The notes: generated from the sequence alone by a model not told the origin. Counted from the first letter of the stretch, positions 9,691 to 19,604 are shown. The stretch: 64,000 nucleotides of DNA from Streptomyces ferrugineus (GCF_015160855.1 NZ_CP063373.1:5828001-5892000), one strand, 5' to 3'. Program-made: numbers and translations.

Positions 9691-12384
9691 TCAGCGGAGT
9701 CGACGCAGATACGGATCCTGGGGCCTGCGTGGCAGCAGGCGTATGCGCGCATCGAGCACGGTGACCCTGCCCGGTGTCGCGAGAACGGGGTTGAAGTCCG
9801 CCTCGGCCAGCTGTGGCAGGTCGCTCGCCATGCGGGACAGCCGCAGCAGCAGTTGTTCGAGGCCCTGGAGGTCGACGGGCCGGGCGCCGTTCGAGCCGAG
9901 CAGGAGCGGGGCGCAGCGCGGGGACGTGATCAGGTCGTGGACGTCGTGGTCGGTGAGCGGGGCGAGTCGTGCGGCGTGGTCGGCGAGGACCTCCGTCGCG
10001 GTGCCGCCGAGTCCGAACAGCACGAGGGGGCCGAAGACCTGGTCCTGGACGACGCCGGCGAACAGCTCGGTGCCGCGGTCGGCGAGCGGCTGGATCAGCA
10101 CGCCCTGAAGCAGGCCGGCGAACCTGGTCTCCAGATCGCGGAAGGCGGCGCGGACCTGGTGGTCGCCGCGCAGATCGAGGTGGACGGCGTGCTCGGCGGT
10201 CTTGTGCACCAGGCCCGGCCAGTGGCCCTTCATCACGACCCGGCCGTCGGCGCCGCGCAGCCGCTCCGCGGCGAGTACGGCGTCGTCCTCGGTGTCCGCC
10301 CAGGCCCAGGCGAGCTGGGGAATGCCGTAGCAGCCCAGGAGTTCGGCGCATTCGCGCGGGTCGAGCCAGCCGCCGTCCGGGTGCCGGTCGAGGTAGGCCT
10401 CGACGAAGGTGTGGGCGCGTCCGGTCTCGACGTCGTCGAGGTCCGGGACCGTCCCGGCGGGGCGGGCGAGCCAGGCGGCGCGGCGGGCCGCGTGGGCCAG
10501 TGACCGGGCCGCCGCCTGGGGTTCGGCGTAGGAGGGGATGGTGGTGTGCTCGGCGGCGGGCAGCAGTTCGACGGGCAGGCCCTGTTCGAGGCGTATCGCG
10601 ACGACGGGCTTGGTGTGCCGTCCGGGGGTGTGGGTGAGGGCTCGGACGAGGTCGTCGCCGGTCGCCGCGGCGACCGCGGTGGGGACGAGGGCCACGAGGA
10701 CGGCGTCGACGGCGCCGCTCCGCATGATCCGTTCCACACAGCTCGCGAGCTGCTCCTCGGTGACGGCGGCGGTGGCGTCGACGGGGTTGCCGACGGCGGC
10801 ACCCGCGGGCAGGGCGGCGAGCAGGTCGTCGATGAGTTCGGGGCTGGGCGCCGGGAGCTGGAGCCCGGCCTCGGCGCAGGCGTCGGCCGCGAGGACGCCC
10901 GCTCCGCCGGCGTTGGTGACGATGGCGACGCGGGGGCCCGCGGGCAGCGGCTGGGAGTGCAACAGCGCGGCCGCTTCCAGGAGTTCGCCGCAGGAGCGGG
11001 TGGCGGTGATGCCGGCCTGGGTGAACAGCGCGCCGCGCGTCATGGTGCGGGTGGCGGCGGCCGCGGTGTGCGAGGCGGCGGCGCGGCGGCCCGCCTCGGT
11101 GCGGCCGGCGTCGACGGTCAGGACCGGCATCCGGCGGGTCACCCGGCGGGCGGTGTGCGAGAAGGCGCGGGGGCTGCCGAAGGACTCCAGGTGGAGCAGG
11201 GCGAGGTCGGTGTGGCCGTCGCTCTCCCACCACTGGAGCATGTCGTTGCCGCTGACGTCGTACTTGTCGCCGAGGGAGGCGAAGGAGGAGACGCCGATGC
11301 CGAGCCGGGACAGCCCGTCGAGCAGGGCGATGCCGACACCGCCGGACTGGACGGCGACGCCCGCGGTGCCGGGTTGCGGGTGGCCGGCGGCGAAGGTGGC
11401 GTCCAGGCGCAGCTCGGGGTCGGTGTTGGAGACGCCGAGGCAGTTCGGCCCGACCAGGCGCATGCCGTACGCCCGGCAGGACTCCAGCAGCGCTCGCGCC
11501 TGGCCGGCGTCCAGTCCCGCGGTGACGACCAGGAGTGCGCGCACCCCGGCCTTGCCGCATTCCTCGGCGGCGTCGGGGACCGCGGCGGCGGGTACGGCGA
11601 GGACCGCCAGGTCGGGGATCGTGGGCAGGGCGCCGACCGAGGGGTGGCACGGCACGCCGAGGATCGAGCTTGCGCGCGGGTTCACCGCGAACAGGCGGCC
11701 GGTGTAGCGGCCGGCGTGCAACTGGTGCAGGATCGCCCGGCCCACCGAGCCCGGCTTGCGTCCGGCGCCGACGACGGCGACGGTGCGCGGCCGCAGCAGC
11801 GGTTCGAGGCTCACGACGTCGGCGGCGCGGCCGCGTTCCTCCACGGCCGCCAGATAGGTGTCGCTCTGGTCGAGGGCGATCGTGCAGCGCACCTCCGGGC
11901 CCTCGAAGCGGCGGGTGGTGCGCAGGCCGAGGTCGGCGAACAGCTTCAGCACCTCGTGGTTCTCGCTCAGCGCGTCGGCCGTGAAGTCGGTGATGCCCTC
12001 GGCGCGGGCCGCGGAGACCAGGTGCTCGACCAGCAGGGTGCCGACTCCCCGGTGGTGCAGTCCGTCGGCGACCGCGATGGCGATGTCCGCCGTGTTCCCG
12101 GTCCCGCCCCTGTCGTACTCGGCGAGACCGATCACCCGGCCGCCGGTCTCGGCCAGCAGCGCCCGGTACCCGGGGGGCTGCTCGGCGCAGGCCCGGTCGG
12201 CGGCCATCTCGGCGGAGCGGCGGCTGGCGGCGAAGAACCTCAGGCGCAGGTTCTCCAGGGACATCTCCTCGTACAGCCCCCGCACCTGGTCGTGGTCGCC
12301 CCGCCGCACGGGGCGGATGCACACGGTGGTGCCGTCCGCGAGCAGGGCGTGGACCGTGGGCCGACTGAGCGTGTCGTCCGTCAT
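9691..12384 (-). CDS. GNAT-fused ADP-forming acyl-CoA (acetyl-CoA) synthetase
   Basis: ATG 12384 gives 897 residues. Residues about 15-170 are a GNAT acetyltransferase (IRPVRRGDHDQVRGLYEEMS; HHRGVGTLLVEHLV). They are followed by a CoA-binding domain (VAVVGAGRKPGSVGRAILHQL), a succinyl-CoA ligase-like domain with GPNCLGV and VQSGGVGIALLD, and a C-terminal ATP-grasp part (GRVVMKGHWPGLVHKT). The order matches bacterial Pat/AcuA-like fusions and ADP-forming acyl-CoA synthetases. Either it conserves energy (acyl-CoA + ADP + Pi to acid + ATP) or it is a protein-lysine acetyltransferase regulating acetyl-CoA synthetase. Fermentative neighbours favour energy conservation, but the fusion allows both. 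A palindrome at 12481 lies about 100 bases upstream. Confidence 0.9.
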   Translation of the reverse strand: MTDDTLSRPTVHALLADGTTVCIRPVRRGDHDQVRGLYEEMSLENLRLRFFAASRRSAEMAADRACAEQPPGYRALLAETGGRVIGLAEYDRGGTGNTADIAIAVADGLHHRGVGTLLVEHLVSAARAEGITDFTADALSENHEVLKLFADLGLRTTRRFEGPEVRCTIALDQSDTYLAAVEERGRAADVVSLEPLLRPRTVAVVGAGRKPGSVGRAILHQLHAGRYTGRLFAVNPRASSILGVPCHPSVGALPTIPDLAVLAVPAAAVPDAAEECGKAGVRALLVVTAGLDAGQARALLESCRAYGMRLVGPNCLGVSNTDPELRLDATFAAGHPQPGTAGVAVQSGGVGIALLDGLSRLGIGVSSFASLGDKYDVSGNDMLQWWESDGHTDLALLHLESFGSPRAFSHTARRVTRRMPVLTVDAGRTEAGRRAAASHTAAAATRTMTRGALFTQAGITATRSCGELLEAAALLHSQPLPAGPRVAIVTNAGGAGVLAADACAEAGLQLPAPSPELIDDLLAALPAGAAVGNPVDATAAVTEEQLASCVERIMRSGAVDAVLVALVPTAVAAATGDDLVRALTHTPGRHTKPVVAIRLEQGLPVELLPAAEHTTIPSYAEPQAAARSLAHAARRAAWLARPAGTVPDLDDVETGRAHTFVEAYLDRHPDGGWLDPRECAELLGCYGIPQLAWAWADTEDDAVLAAERLRGADGRVVMKGHWPGLVHKTAEHAVHLDLRGDHQVRAAFRDLETRFAGLLQGVLIQPLADRGTELFAGVVQDQVFGPLVLFGLGGTATEVLADHAARLAPLTDHDVHDLITSPRCAPLLLGSNGARPVDLQGLEQLLLRLSRMASDLPQLAEADFNPVLATPGRVTVLDARIRLLPRRPQDPYLRRLR

Positions 12385-12480
12385 CGCGGTTCCCCTCGGT
12401 AATCCTCTGGGTTTTCCCCGGCACTTAGAGCGTCCAGCGGAACGGGCGGTGGCCCCATGGGCTGTCCGGGCGGTGTGGGT

Positions 12481-12494
12481 GGGCCGGTCGGCCC
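12481..12494. promoter_or_regulatory. GGGCCG-N2-CGGCCC box (GT centre)
   Basis: Perfect 6-bp arms with a GT centre, about 97 bases upstream of the acyl-CoA synthetase start at 12384. Proposed operator of the DevR-like regulators, by recurrence before stress genes across the window. Confidence 0.6.
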
Positions 12495-12544
12495 TCTGTG
12501 CGGGGCCGGGCAGCGGGCGGCCGGGCCCACCCTCGAGGACCTGG

Positions 12545-14926
12545 TCAGGCGTTCCAGGTCCAGTCGGCGACCTCGGGCAGGTCGGTGCCGTGCTCCCGGA
12601 TCCAGGCGTGGTGGCGGGTGCGGGCATCGGCCATCTGCTGGCGTACGGCGGCGGCGCGCACCGCGAGGCCGGGGACGCGGTCGATGACGTCCATGACCAG
12701 GCGGTAGCGGTCGAGGTCGTTGCGGACGACCATGTCGAACGGCGTGGTCGTGGTGCCGGACTCCTTGTAGCCGCGCACATGCAGGTGCGGGTGACCGGTG
12801 CGACGGTAGGCGAGGCGGTGGATCAGCCACGGATAGCCGTGGTAGGCGAAGATCACCGGCTTGTCCTTCGTGAACAGGCCGTCGTACTCGAAGTCCGTCA
12901 TGCCGTGCGGATGTTCCTCGCGCGGCAGCAGCCGGGTCATGTCGACGACGTTCACCACGCGCACGGCCAGGCCGGGCAGATGGCGGCGGAGCAACTGGGC
13001 GGCCGCCAGGACCTCCTGGGTGGGCACGTCGCCCGCGCAGGCGAGCACGACGTCGGGCTCGCCGCCGTTCTCCGTGCCGGCCCAGTCCCAGATGCCGGCT
13101 CCGCGTGCGCAGTGGGCGCGGGCGGCGTCCATGGACAGCCAGTCGAAGCAGGGCTGCTTGCCGGCGACGATCACGTTGACGTAGTCGCGGCTGCGCAGCG
13201 CGTGGTCGGCGACGGACAGGAGTGTGTTGGCGTCCGGCGGCAGGTAGACCCGGACGACCTCGGGGCTCTTGTTGAGGACGTGGTCGACGAAGCCGGGGTC
13301 CTGGTGGGAGAAGCCGTTGTGGTCCTGCCGCCACACATGTGAGGTCAGCAGGTAGTTCAGGGAGGCGATGGGCGCGCGCCACGGCAGCCCCCTGGACGTC
13401 TTCAGCCACTTGATGTGCTGGTTGACCATGGAGTCGACGATGTGCACGAACGCCTCGTAGCAGGAGAACAGTCCGTGCCGGCCGGTGAGGAGGTAGCCCT
13501 CCAGCCAGCCCTGGCAGGTGTGTTCGGAGAGGATCTCCAGCACCCGGCCGTGCCGGTCGAGGTGCTCGTCGACCGGCAGTGTTCCGGCCTGCCAGGCCTT
13601 TCCGCTGGCGTCGAAGACGGCCTGGAGCCGGTTGGAGGCGGTCTCGTCCGGGCCGACGACCCGGAAGTCCCGGCGCACGCGGGTGTCCTTCATGACCTGT
13701 TCCAGCAGGTCTCCGAGGATCCGGGTCGGCTCGTGCAGCGTCGTGCCCGGCTTGTCGACCGGTACGGCGAAGGAGTCAAGGGACCGCACGGGCAGGTCGC
13801 GCATGAGCAGACCGCCGTTGGCGCGCGGGGTGGCGCCCAGGCGGCGGGCGCCTTCGGGAACGCAGGCGAGGACGTCGGCGACGGGTGTGCCGTCCGGGTG
13901 GAACAGTTCCTCGGGCCGGTACGAGCGCAGCCATGCCTCCAGCTGGCGCAGGTGGTCCGGGTTCTCCCGGACGCCGGCCAGCGGGACCTGGTGGGCGCGC
14001 CAGGTTCCCTCCACCGGTACGCCGTCGACCTCGGCGGGACCGGTCCAGCCCTTCGGCGTGCGCAGCACGATCATCGGCCAGTGCGCGCGCTCGCCGACGC
14101 CGTCCTCACGGGCCGTGCGCTGGAGCACTGCGATCCGGTCGAGCGCGTCGTCCAGGGCGCGGGCCAGGGCGCGGTGCACGGTGGCCGGGTCGTCGCCGGT
14201 GACATGGAGGGGTTCGTGGCCGTACCCCCGTAGCAGCGCGTCCAGTTCGTGCTCGGGCAGGCGGGACAGCACGGTCGGGTTGGCGATCTTGTAGCCGTTG
14301 AGGTGCAGGATCGGCAGGACGGCGCCGTCGTGGACCGGGTCGAGGAACTTGTTGGAGTGCCAGGAGGCGGCCAGCGGACCGGTCTCCGCCTCGCCGTCAC
14401 CGATGACGCAGGCGACGACCAGGTCCGGGTTGTCGAAGGCGGCGCCGTAGGCGTGGGAGAGCGAGTAGCCGAGCTCGCCGCCCTCGTGGATGGAGCCCGG
14501 GACCTCCGGCGCCACGTGGCTGGGCACACCGCCCGGGAACGAGAACTGCCGGAACAGCCGCTCCATCCCCTGCGCGTCGCGCGACACGTCCGGGTAGGTC
14601 TCGCTGTAGCTGCCGTCCAGCCAGGAGCCGGCCAGCACGGACGGCCCGCCGTGGCCCGGGCCCCACACGCACAGGGCGTCGAGCCCGCGCGCCTTGATGA
14701 CGCGGTTGAGGTGGGTGTACACGAGGTTCAGGCCCGGCGAGGTGCCCCAGTGACCCAGCAGTCGCGGCTTGATGTGCTCCGGCGCGAGAGGCTCGGTCAG
14801 CAGCGGGTTCGCCATCAGGTAGATCTGTCCGGCGGCGAGGTAGTTGGCGGCCCGCCAGTGGGCGTCGAGCCGGTGCAGTTCGTCGTCGGTCAGTTCGGTG
14901 CCGGGCTGGTGTTCCAGCTCTGACAT
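12545..14926 (-). CDS. xfp: Phosphoketolase (xylulose-5-P/fructose-6-P)
   Basis: The 793-residue protein is the typical full phosphoketolase length. Visible motifs include [37 protein letters not shown], the thiamine-diphosphate motif [19 protein letters not shown] and [13 protein letters not shown]. It cleaves xylulose 5-phosphate or fructose 6-phosphate with phosphate to acetyl phosphate plus glyceraldehyde 3-phosphate or erythrose 4-phosphate. This yields a high-energy phosphate without NAD+ reduction, useful when electron acceptors are scarce. No acetate kinase gene is seen nearby; the ADP-forming synthetase downstream uses acyl-CoA, so a phosphotransacetylase elsewhere would be needed. 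Confidence 0.95.
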   Translation of the reverse strand: MSELEHQPGTELTDDELHRLDAHWRAANYLAAGQIYLMANPLLTEPLAPEHIKPRLLGHWGTSPGLNLVYTHLNRVIKARGLDALCVWGPGHGGPSVLAGSWLDGSYSETYPDVSRDAQGMERLFRQFSFPGGVPSHVAPEVPGSIHEGGELGYSLSHAYGAAFDNPDLVVACVIGDGEAETGPLAASWHSNKFLDPVHDGAVLPILHLNGYKIANPTVLSRLPEHELDALLRGYGHEPLHVTGDDPATVHRALARALDDALDRIAVLQRTAREDGVGERAHWPMIVLRTPKGWTGPAEVDGVPVEGTWRAHQVPLAGVRENPDHLRQLEAWLRSYRPEELFHPDGTPVADVLACVPEGARRLGATPRANGGLLMRDLPVRSLDSFAVPVDKPGTTLHEPTRILGDLLEQVMKDTRVRRDFRVVGPDETASNRLQAVFDASGKAWQAGTLPVDEHLDRHGRVLEILSEHTCQGWLEGYLLTGRHGLFSCYEAFVHIVDSMVNQHIKWLKTSRGLPWRAPIASLNYLLTSHVWRQDHNGFSHQDPGFVDHVLNKSPEVVRVYLPPDANTLLSVADHALRSRDYVNVIVAGKQPCFDWLSMDAARAHCARGAGIWDWAGTENGGEPDVVLACAGDVPTQEVLAAAQLLRRHLPGLAVRVVNVVDMTRLLPREEHPHGMTDFEYDGLFTKDKPVIFAYHGYPWLIHRLAYRRTGHPHLHVRGYKESGTTTTPFDMVVRNDLDRYRLVMDVIDRVPGLAVRAAAVRQQMADARTRHHAWIREHGTDLPEVADWTWNA

Positions 14927-14968
14927 GGGGTGACTCCGTAGGTCATCGGGGTTGGTTGTGGGCTGCGC

Positions 14969-15841
14969 TCAGGCCGGCTGCGGTACGACGGCGACCGGGC
15001 AGGCCGAGTAGTGCAGGGCCGTGTGGGCGACACGGCCGAGCTGGAGCCCGAGGTGGCCGGCGCGGCGCTTGGCACCGACGATCAGGAGGTCGGCGCTGTG
15101 CGAGGCGTCCATCAGCACGCGGCGGGGGTGCCCTTCGACGGTCCGGCGGTGCACCTCCACATCCGGCGGGGCGTCCCGCAGGGCCTTGGCCAGGGTCTCC
15201 TCGGCGTCCCGCTCGTGCAGCTTGGCGGGTGCGCCGGCGAGCAGCGGGTGATCGGTGGTCTCGTGCGCGGGGCAGCGCCAGGCGCGTATCGCCTCCAGGG
15301 GGACGCCGCGGCGCCGGGCCTCTTCGTAGGCGAAGCGCACGGCCGTCGAGTCCTCGGCGGACTCGCCGACGCCCACCACGATCCGTCCGTGCACCGGTGG
15401 CGTCGCCTGGTTGTCGTGGCTGCCGCGGAGCACGACCACGGGGCAGTGGGCGTATGCGGCGACCGTCAGACCGACGGAGCCGAGCAGCGCCTCGGCGAGA
15501 GAGCTGCGGCCGCGGCTGCCGACGACCAGCGCGCAGGCGTTGCGGCTCTCACGCACCAGGGCGTACTCGGGCTCCTCGAACAGCACGTCGGAGGTCACCT
15601 TCAGATCCGGGTGCCGGTCGTGTGCCCGTCGGGCGGCGGCGCCGGTGATCTCCTGGGGCAGCCGCCGCGCCGAGGGCTTTCCGATGTCCTTGGCCAGCGC
15701 GGCGCCCTCGTACTGCGACCACAGGCAGGCGTACACGACACTGAGCGGTACGCCGCGCAGTGCGGCCTCGTCGGACGCCCAGTCGACGGCGCGCAGGCTG
15801 GGTTCCGAGCCGTCGACACCGACGACGATCGGCAGGTCCAT
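14969..15841 (-). CDS. Tandem-domain universal stress protein (USP-1)
   Basis: 290 residues from ATG 15841 (a GTG three codons upstream overlaps the alcohol-dehydrogenase stop and is an alternative). Two USP domains: first VVGVDGSEPSLRAVDWA with ATP-loop VVGSRGRSSLAEALLGSVG; second IVVGVGESAEDSTAVRFA with IVGAKRRAGHLGLQLGRVAHTA. Tandem USPs bind ATP and accumulate under hypoxia in the DosR regulon (Rv2623 type). It is five bases from the adh stop, so probably cotranscribed. Target process unknown. Confidence 0.88.
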   Translation of the reverse strand: MDLPIVVGVDGSEPSLRAVDWASDEAALRGVPLSVVYACLWSQYEGAALAKDIGKPSARRLPQEITGAAARRAHDRHPDLKVTSDVLFEEPEYALVRESRNACALVVGSRGRSSLAEALLGSVGLTVAAYAHCPVVVLRGSHDNQATPPVHGRIVVGVGESAEDSTAVRFAYEEARRRGVPLEAIRAWRCPAHETTDHPLLAGAPAKLHERDAEETLAKALRDAPPDVEVHRRTVEGHPRRVLMDASHSADLLIVGAKRRAGHLGLQLGRVAHTALHYSACPVAVVPQPA

Positions 15842-15846
15842 CGCAC

Positions 15847-16869
15847 TCACCGGTCCGTCCCGAGGTCGAACACGATCCGGGCCTTGACCTGGCCGCGCAG
15901 CACCTCGTCGATCGACTCGTTGACGGAGGCGAGCGGGCGGGTCTCGCAGATGACCTTCGTACGGCCGGCCGCGTGCAGCTGGAAGACCTCGGCGAGGTCC
16001 TGCCGGGTGCCGACGATCGAGCCGATCACGCTCGTCCCGTTCAGGACGGTGTCGAAGATCGGGACCTGGACGGTGCCGTGCGCGGGCAGGGCGACCATGA
16101 CGAGCTTGCCGCCGCGCCGCAGCCCGGAGTTGACCGCCGTGAAGGCGCCCTCGTTCACGGCGAGGGCGATGGCCGCGTGTGCGCCGCCGTGCCGCTTCAG
16201 CGCTTCGCCGACGTCCTGCTTGCGGGCGTCGATGACGAGGTCGGCGCCCAGTTCGGCGGCGAGTTCGAGCTTGTCGTCGGTGACGTCGATCGCGGCGACG
16301 GTCGCTCCGGCGATCTTGGCGTACTGCACGGCCAGGTGACCGAGTCCGCCGACGCCGGAGATCGCGACGAGCTGGGCGGGCCGTACGTCGGCGACCTTGA
16401 GCGCCTTGTACGTGGTCACGCCGGCGCAGGTCAGCGGGGCGGCGTCGACGGCGGTGACGCCGTCCGGCACCGGCTGCGCGAAGTCGGCCCAGGCGAGCAT
16501 CTTCTCCGCGTAGCCGCCGTCGCAGCCGTAGCCGGTGTTGATCTGCTGCTCGCACAGCGTCTCCCAGCCGGACAGGCAGTGCTCGCACCGCCCGCAGGCC
16601 TTGCCCAGCCACGGCACGGCGACCCGCTGGCCGACGGCGAGGTGGGCGACGCCGTCGCCGAGCTTCTCGACGAGTCCGACGCCCTCGTGTCCGGGGACGA
16701 AGGGCGGGTTGGGCCTGACCGGCCAGTCGCCGTGGGCGGCGTGGATGTCGGTGTGGCACAGCCCGGAGGCCTCGACCCGGATGCGGACCTGGCCGGGGCC
16801 GGGTTCGGGGTCGGGGCGTTCCTCGATGACCAGGGGCTCGCCGAAGGCTCGTACGACCGCTGCCTTCAT
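15847..16869 (-). CDS. Zinc-dependent alcohol dehydrogenase (AdhP-like)
   Basis: The 340-residue MDR enzyme has catalytic zinc ligands Cys 38 (GLCHTD) and His 61-Glu 62 (GHEGVG), structural zinc cysteines 92, 95, 98 and 106 (CGRCEHC...C), and a Rossmann motif ISGVGGLGHLAVQYAK. It resembles AdhP/AdhA ethanol-active dehydrogenases, which can reduce acetaldehyde with NADH and so dispose of electrons in fermentation. Its gene sits between two USPs. Substrate is inferred from the family. Confidence 0.9.
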   Translation of the reverse strand: MKAAVVRAFGEPLVIEERPDPEPGPGQVRIRVEASGLCHTDIHAAHGDWPVRPNPPFVPGHEGVGLVEKLGDGVAHLAVGQRVAVPWLGKACGRCEHCLSGWETLCEQQINTGYGCDGGYAEKMLAWADFAQPVPDGVTAVDAAPLTCAGVTTYKALKVADVRPAQLVAISGVGGLGHLAVQYAKIAGATVAAIDVTDDKLELAAELGADLVIDARKQDVGEALKRHGGAHAAIALAVNEGAFTAVNSGLRRGGKLVMVALPAHGTVQVPIFDTVLNGTSVIGSIVGTRQDLAEVFQLHAAGRTKVICETRPLASVNESIDEVLRGQVKARIVFDLGTDR

Positions 16870-16894
16870 GGGGTCAACTCCTCGGGGATCGGTG

Positions 16895-17800
16895 TCAGTT
16901 GTGGGCGACGACCGCTACGGGGGCGGCGGCGTGGTGCAGGACGGCGTGGGTGATCGGGCCGATGTGCGCGCCGAACGGGCTACGGCGGACACGGCGGCCG
17001 ACGACGACCAGGGAGGCCTCGCTGGAGGCGTCCACCAGGTGGGCGCCGGGGCTTCCGGACGGGGACTCCTCGGTGACTTCCACGTTCGGGTACTTCTGGC
17101 GCCAGGGGCGCAGTGTTTCCGTCAGGATGGCGGCCTTCTGCCGGGTGAGTTCGTCGTGGAACCGGACGTCGCCGGACAGGCCGTAGACGTAGTACGGCGG
17201 CAGGTTCCAGCCGTGCAGCACCCGCAGGCCGGTCTCGCGGCGGGCGGCCGCCTCGAAGGCGAACTCGATCACCGAGTCGTCGGGGCTCTCGGCGTCGAGG
17301 CCCAGCAGGACGGGCCGGTAGCCGGTGGCGGCCGAGGGGATGCCCGCCGCGTCCGGTTCGTGCTCGTCGGCCGCCTGCTCCCCGGCGCGGACCAGGACGA
17401 CGGGCCGGGTGGAGTGCGCCACGACGGAGAGGCCGACGGAGCCGACCATGAAACCGCCGAAACCGCTCAGTCCGCGGGAGCCGAGGGCCAGCAGTTCCGC
17501 GTCCTCGGCGGCCTTGACCAGGGTCTCGGCGTAGCCGCCGGTGAGCTGCTCGGTGGTCACCTCGAGGCCGGGGTGGCGCAGCTTGATCCCCTGGGCGGCC
17601 TCGCGCGGGATGCGCTCGGTCCAGTGCAGCTGGGTCTCGGTGCCGAGCAGCGGGGCCTGGGCCATGGGTTCCGGGACGGGCTCCCAGACATGGACGATCT
17701 TCAACGGCAGGCCGCGCAGCTTCGCCTCGCGGGCCGCCCATTCGGCGGCGGCCCGGCTCTCGGACGAGCCGTCGAGACCTACTACAACGGTTCGGACCAT
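16895..17800 (-). CDS. Tandem-domain universal stress protein (USP-2)
   Basis: The 301-residue protein has first-domain motifs TVVVGLDGSSESRAAAEWA and LALGSRGLSGFGGFMVGSVG, and second-domain motifs PVLLGLDAESPDDSVIEFAFE and VVVGRRVRRSPFGAHIG. It is closest in look to USPs at 37810 and 56378 (all share WAARE after the first strand). Imperfect palindromes at 17861-17895, 60-95 bases upstream, suggest its own stress promoter. Start ATG 17800 is the first in frame. Confidence 0.88.
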   Translation of the reverse strand: MVRTVVVGLDGSSESRAAAEWAAREAKLRGLPLKIVHVWEPVPEPMAQAPLLGTETQLHWTERIPREAAQGIKLRHPGLEVTTEQLTGGYAETLVKAAEDAELLALGSRGLSGFGGFMVGSVGLSVVAHSTRPVVLVRAGEQAADEHEPDAAGIPSAATGYRPVLLGLDAESPDDSVIEFAFEAAARRETGLRVLHGWNLPPYYVYGLSGDVRFHDELTRQKAAILTETLRPWRQKYPNVEVTEESPSGSPGAHLVDASSEASLVVVGRRVRRSPFGAHIGPITHAVLHHAAAPVAVVAHN

Positions 17801-17860
17801 GATTCTGCCTCCTGATCAGGGATCTGTGTCCAGCGTCGGTCGTGCGGGTGCGCTCGTGGA

Positions 17861-17895
17861 GGGGCCGCTGGTCCCCGGCCGGGACCGACCGGCCC
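17861..17895. promoter_or_regulatory. Two imperfect GGGCC-type palindromes in tandem
   Basis: GGGGCCGCTGGTCCCC (17861-17876) and GGACCGACCGGCCC (17882-17895) stand about two helical turns apart just upstream of USP-2. The second matches the perfect boxes in 5 of 6 arm pairs. NarL-family regulators often use tandem sites. Confidence 0.45.
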
Positions 17896-17909
17896 AACGG
17901 CCCCTCGAT

Positions 17910-18539
17910 TCACCGCAGCCAGGGGTTGCGGCTGACGAGCGGCAGGCGTGCCCACACCCTGCCGAGTCCCCAGACCGCTCCGGCTCCCACAGCCGCGAGG
18001 GCGATCAGGACGACGGCGTAGACGACGTGGTACTCGGCGAACGGGTTGGTCGACATGCTCGGCGAGCCGTCGGAGAGGTGCTTGGCCGGCGGCCACTCGG
18101 CGATCCACATCAGCGCCATCATCAACGTGCCCGCGACGGCGGCCAGCCGCAGCCCGATGCCCAGGACCAGCGCCAGGCCGATGCCGAGCAGGCCCAGCAT
18201 GAACAGCCAGTCCGCCCAGCCGGCCCCGGCCCAGTCGTGGAACGTGGACTCCATCGGCCCGGCCGCGACACCGCTGAGGAAGCCCTTGGTGGGCGAGCCG
18301 CCGTCGATCCAGCCGCTGCCGGACCGGGTGGCGTAGCCGAGGCCGAAGGCCTTGTCCAGGAACGCCCACAGGAAGACGAACCCGGTCAGCAGGCGCAGGG
18401 ACGCGAACGCGTAGCCGGCCGCGGTGGTGGTTGCGGCGGCCTCCCGCACGCTGCCGTCGGCGGCCGAGGCGGGTCGGGGCCTGCGGAACGACGGCAGGTG
18501 GAGACCGGAACGCCGGTGAGGGTGCTCGTGCACGGCCAT
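17910..18539 (-). CDS. DoxX-family membrane protein
   Basis: ATG 18539 is preceded by AAAGGA at good spacing, giving 209 residues. After a basic cytoplasmic N-terminus come four predicted membrane helices (FASLRLLTGFVFLWAFLDKA, WLFMLGLLGIGLALVLG, LAAVAGTLMMALMWIAEW, YAVVLIALAAVGAGAVWGLG). The family (DoxX/DoxD, thiosulfate:quinone oxidoreductase-like) includes mycobacterial members of redox-stress membrane complexes. Here it could link to quinone or thiol redox; no catalytic residue proves it. An imperfect box at 18635 lies about 100 bases upstream. Confidence 0.8.
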   Translation of the reverse strand: MAVHEHPHRRSGLHLPSFRRPRPASAADGSVREAAATTTAAGYAFASLRLLTGFVFLWAFLDKAFGLGYATRSGSGWIDGGSPTKGFLSGVAAGPMESTFHDWAGAGWADWLFMLGLLGIGLALVLGIGLRLAAVAGTLMMALMWIAEWPPAKHLSDGSPSMSTNPFAEYHVVYAVVLIALAAVGAGAVWGLGRVWARLPLVSRNPWLR

Positions 18540-18634
18540 GATGGTGTTCCTTTCGGAGCGGATTCCTTGTTGACGCCGTCCACTTTCGTGGCGCGGACAT
18601 GCCTTGCCCCGATGCCGAAAGTCCGCGTTCGTTG

Positions 18635-18648
18635 GGCTGAACGGCCCC
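18635..18648. promoter_or_regulatory. Near-perfect GGGCC palindrome upstream of DoxX gene
   Basis: GGGCTG-AA-CGGCCC matches the recurring box in 5 of 6 arm pairs and lies about 96 bases before the DoxX start. Confidence 0.4.
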
Positions 18649-18680
18649 AACCCCGGGCCCTGTCGGGCCGCCGGTCGCCG

Positions 18681-19604
18681 TCAGGTGACGAACAGGTCGG
18701 GGCGCACGAGGGTGCCGGAGCGGCCGTGCACGATCTCGTACGCCGCGTCCAGGGCCCCGATCGCGGCCAGTCGGCCGGTGTTCTCCACGAACCTGGCGGC
18801 GGCCTCGGCCTTGGGGCCCATCGACTCCTGCGGGAAGTGGGCGTCGCGCAGTTCGGCGGGCGTGGCATCGAGCACGGGTCGCTGATCCGGGGTGCCATAG
18901 CCGGCGTAGACGTTCGGGACGTCGGTGAGGACGAGCAGGAAGTCGGCCTTCAGGTCCTCGGCCAGCCGGGCGGCGGCGAGGTCCTTGTCCACGACCGCCT
19001 CCACCGCGTGCGGCGCCCCGGTCGCCCGGTCGCAGACCTCGGGGACGCCGCCCCCGCCCGCGCACACCACGACGGTCCCCGTCTCCAGGAGCAGCCGGAC
19101 CGTGTCGGCCTCCGGGATCCGCTCGGGCGAGAGCGCGGGGACCACACGCCGCCGGCCGTGGCGGTACTCGGCCATGGACCAGCCGTACTTCGCCGCCAGG
19201 AACCGGGCCGCCCGCTCCGGGTAGACGCGGCCGACGAACTCGGTGGGGTGCTCGAAGGCGGGGTCGTCGCCCCGTACCCGGGTGTGCGTGACGAGCGCGA
19301 CGACCCGGCGTCCGGGCAGCACTCCGCGCAGGGCGCGCACCAGGAGGGTGCCGATCAGGCCCTGGGTCTGGGCGCCGAGCAGATCCACCGGGCAGGGGGC
19401 GTTGCGGGCGGGGTCGGCCGTGCTCTGGGCGGCGAGGAGGTCGAGCTGTGGCGCGTTGCCGTGCGTGATGACGAGTTCGTGCTCGTGGGCGAGCGCGGCG
19501 AGCGCGGTGGCGACACGGACGGTGTTGGCGCGCTGGACGTCCGCGTCGGGGCGTTCTCCACGGCGCAGCAGGGCGTTGCCGCCGAGGGCGACGACGATGC
19601 GCAT
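18681..19604 (-). CDS. arcC: Carbamate kinase
   Basis: The 307-residue amino-acid-kinase-fold protein starts MRIVVALGGNALLRRGE and contains VITHGNAPQLDLLAAQS and VCAGGGGVPEV, as in ArcC. It makes ATP from carbamoyl phosphate and ADP, the last step of the arginine deiminase route. No arginine deiminase or ornithine transcarbamylase gene is adjacent, so the carbamoyl-phosphate source is unclear. Gene context suggests ATP recovery under low oxygen. Confidence 0.92.
   Translation of the reverse strand: MRIVVALGGNALLRRGERPDADVQRANTVRVATALAALAHEHELVITHGNAPQLDLLAAQSTADPARNAPCPVDLLGAQTQGLIGTLLVRALRGVLPGRRVVALVTHTRVRGDDPAFEHPTEFVGRVYPERAARFLAAKYGWSMAEYRHGRRRVVPALSPERIPEADTVRLLLETGTVVVCAGGGGVPEVCDRATGAPHAVEAVVDKDLAAARLAEDLKADFLLVLTDVPNVYAGYGTPDQRPVLDATPAELRDAHFPQESMGPKAEAAARFVENTGRLAAIGALDAAYEIVHGRSGTLVRPDLFVT

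Noticed and set aside
8410..10503. 697-codon plus-strand frame opposite flavodoxin and CBS genes
   Set aside because: It crosses three real genes on the other strand and has shadow-like composition.
9584..12424. 946-codon minus-strand frame over the acyl-CoA synthetase
   Set aside because: It is shifted relative to the real gene and composed of Arg/Pro/Gly repeats without recognisable domains.
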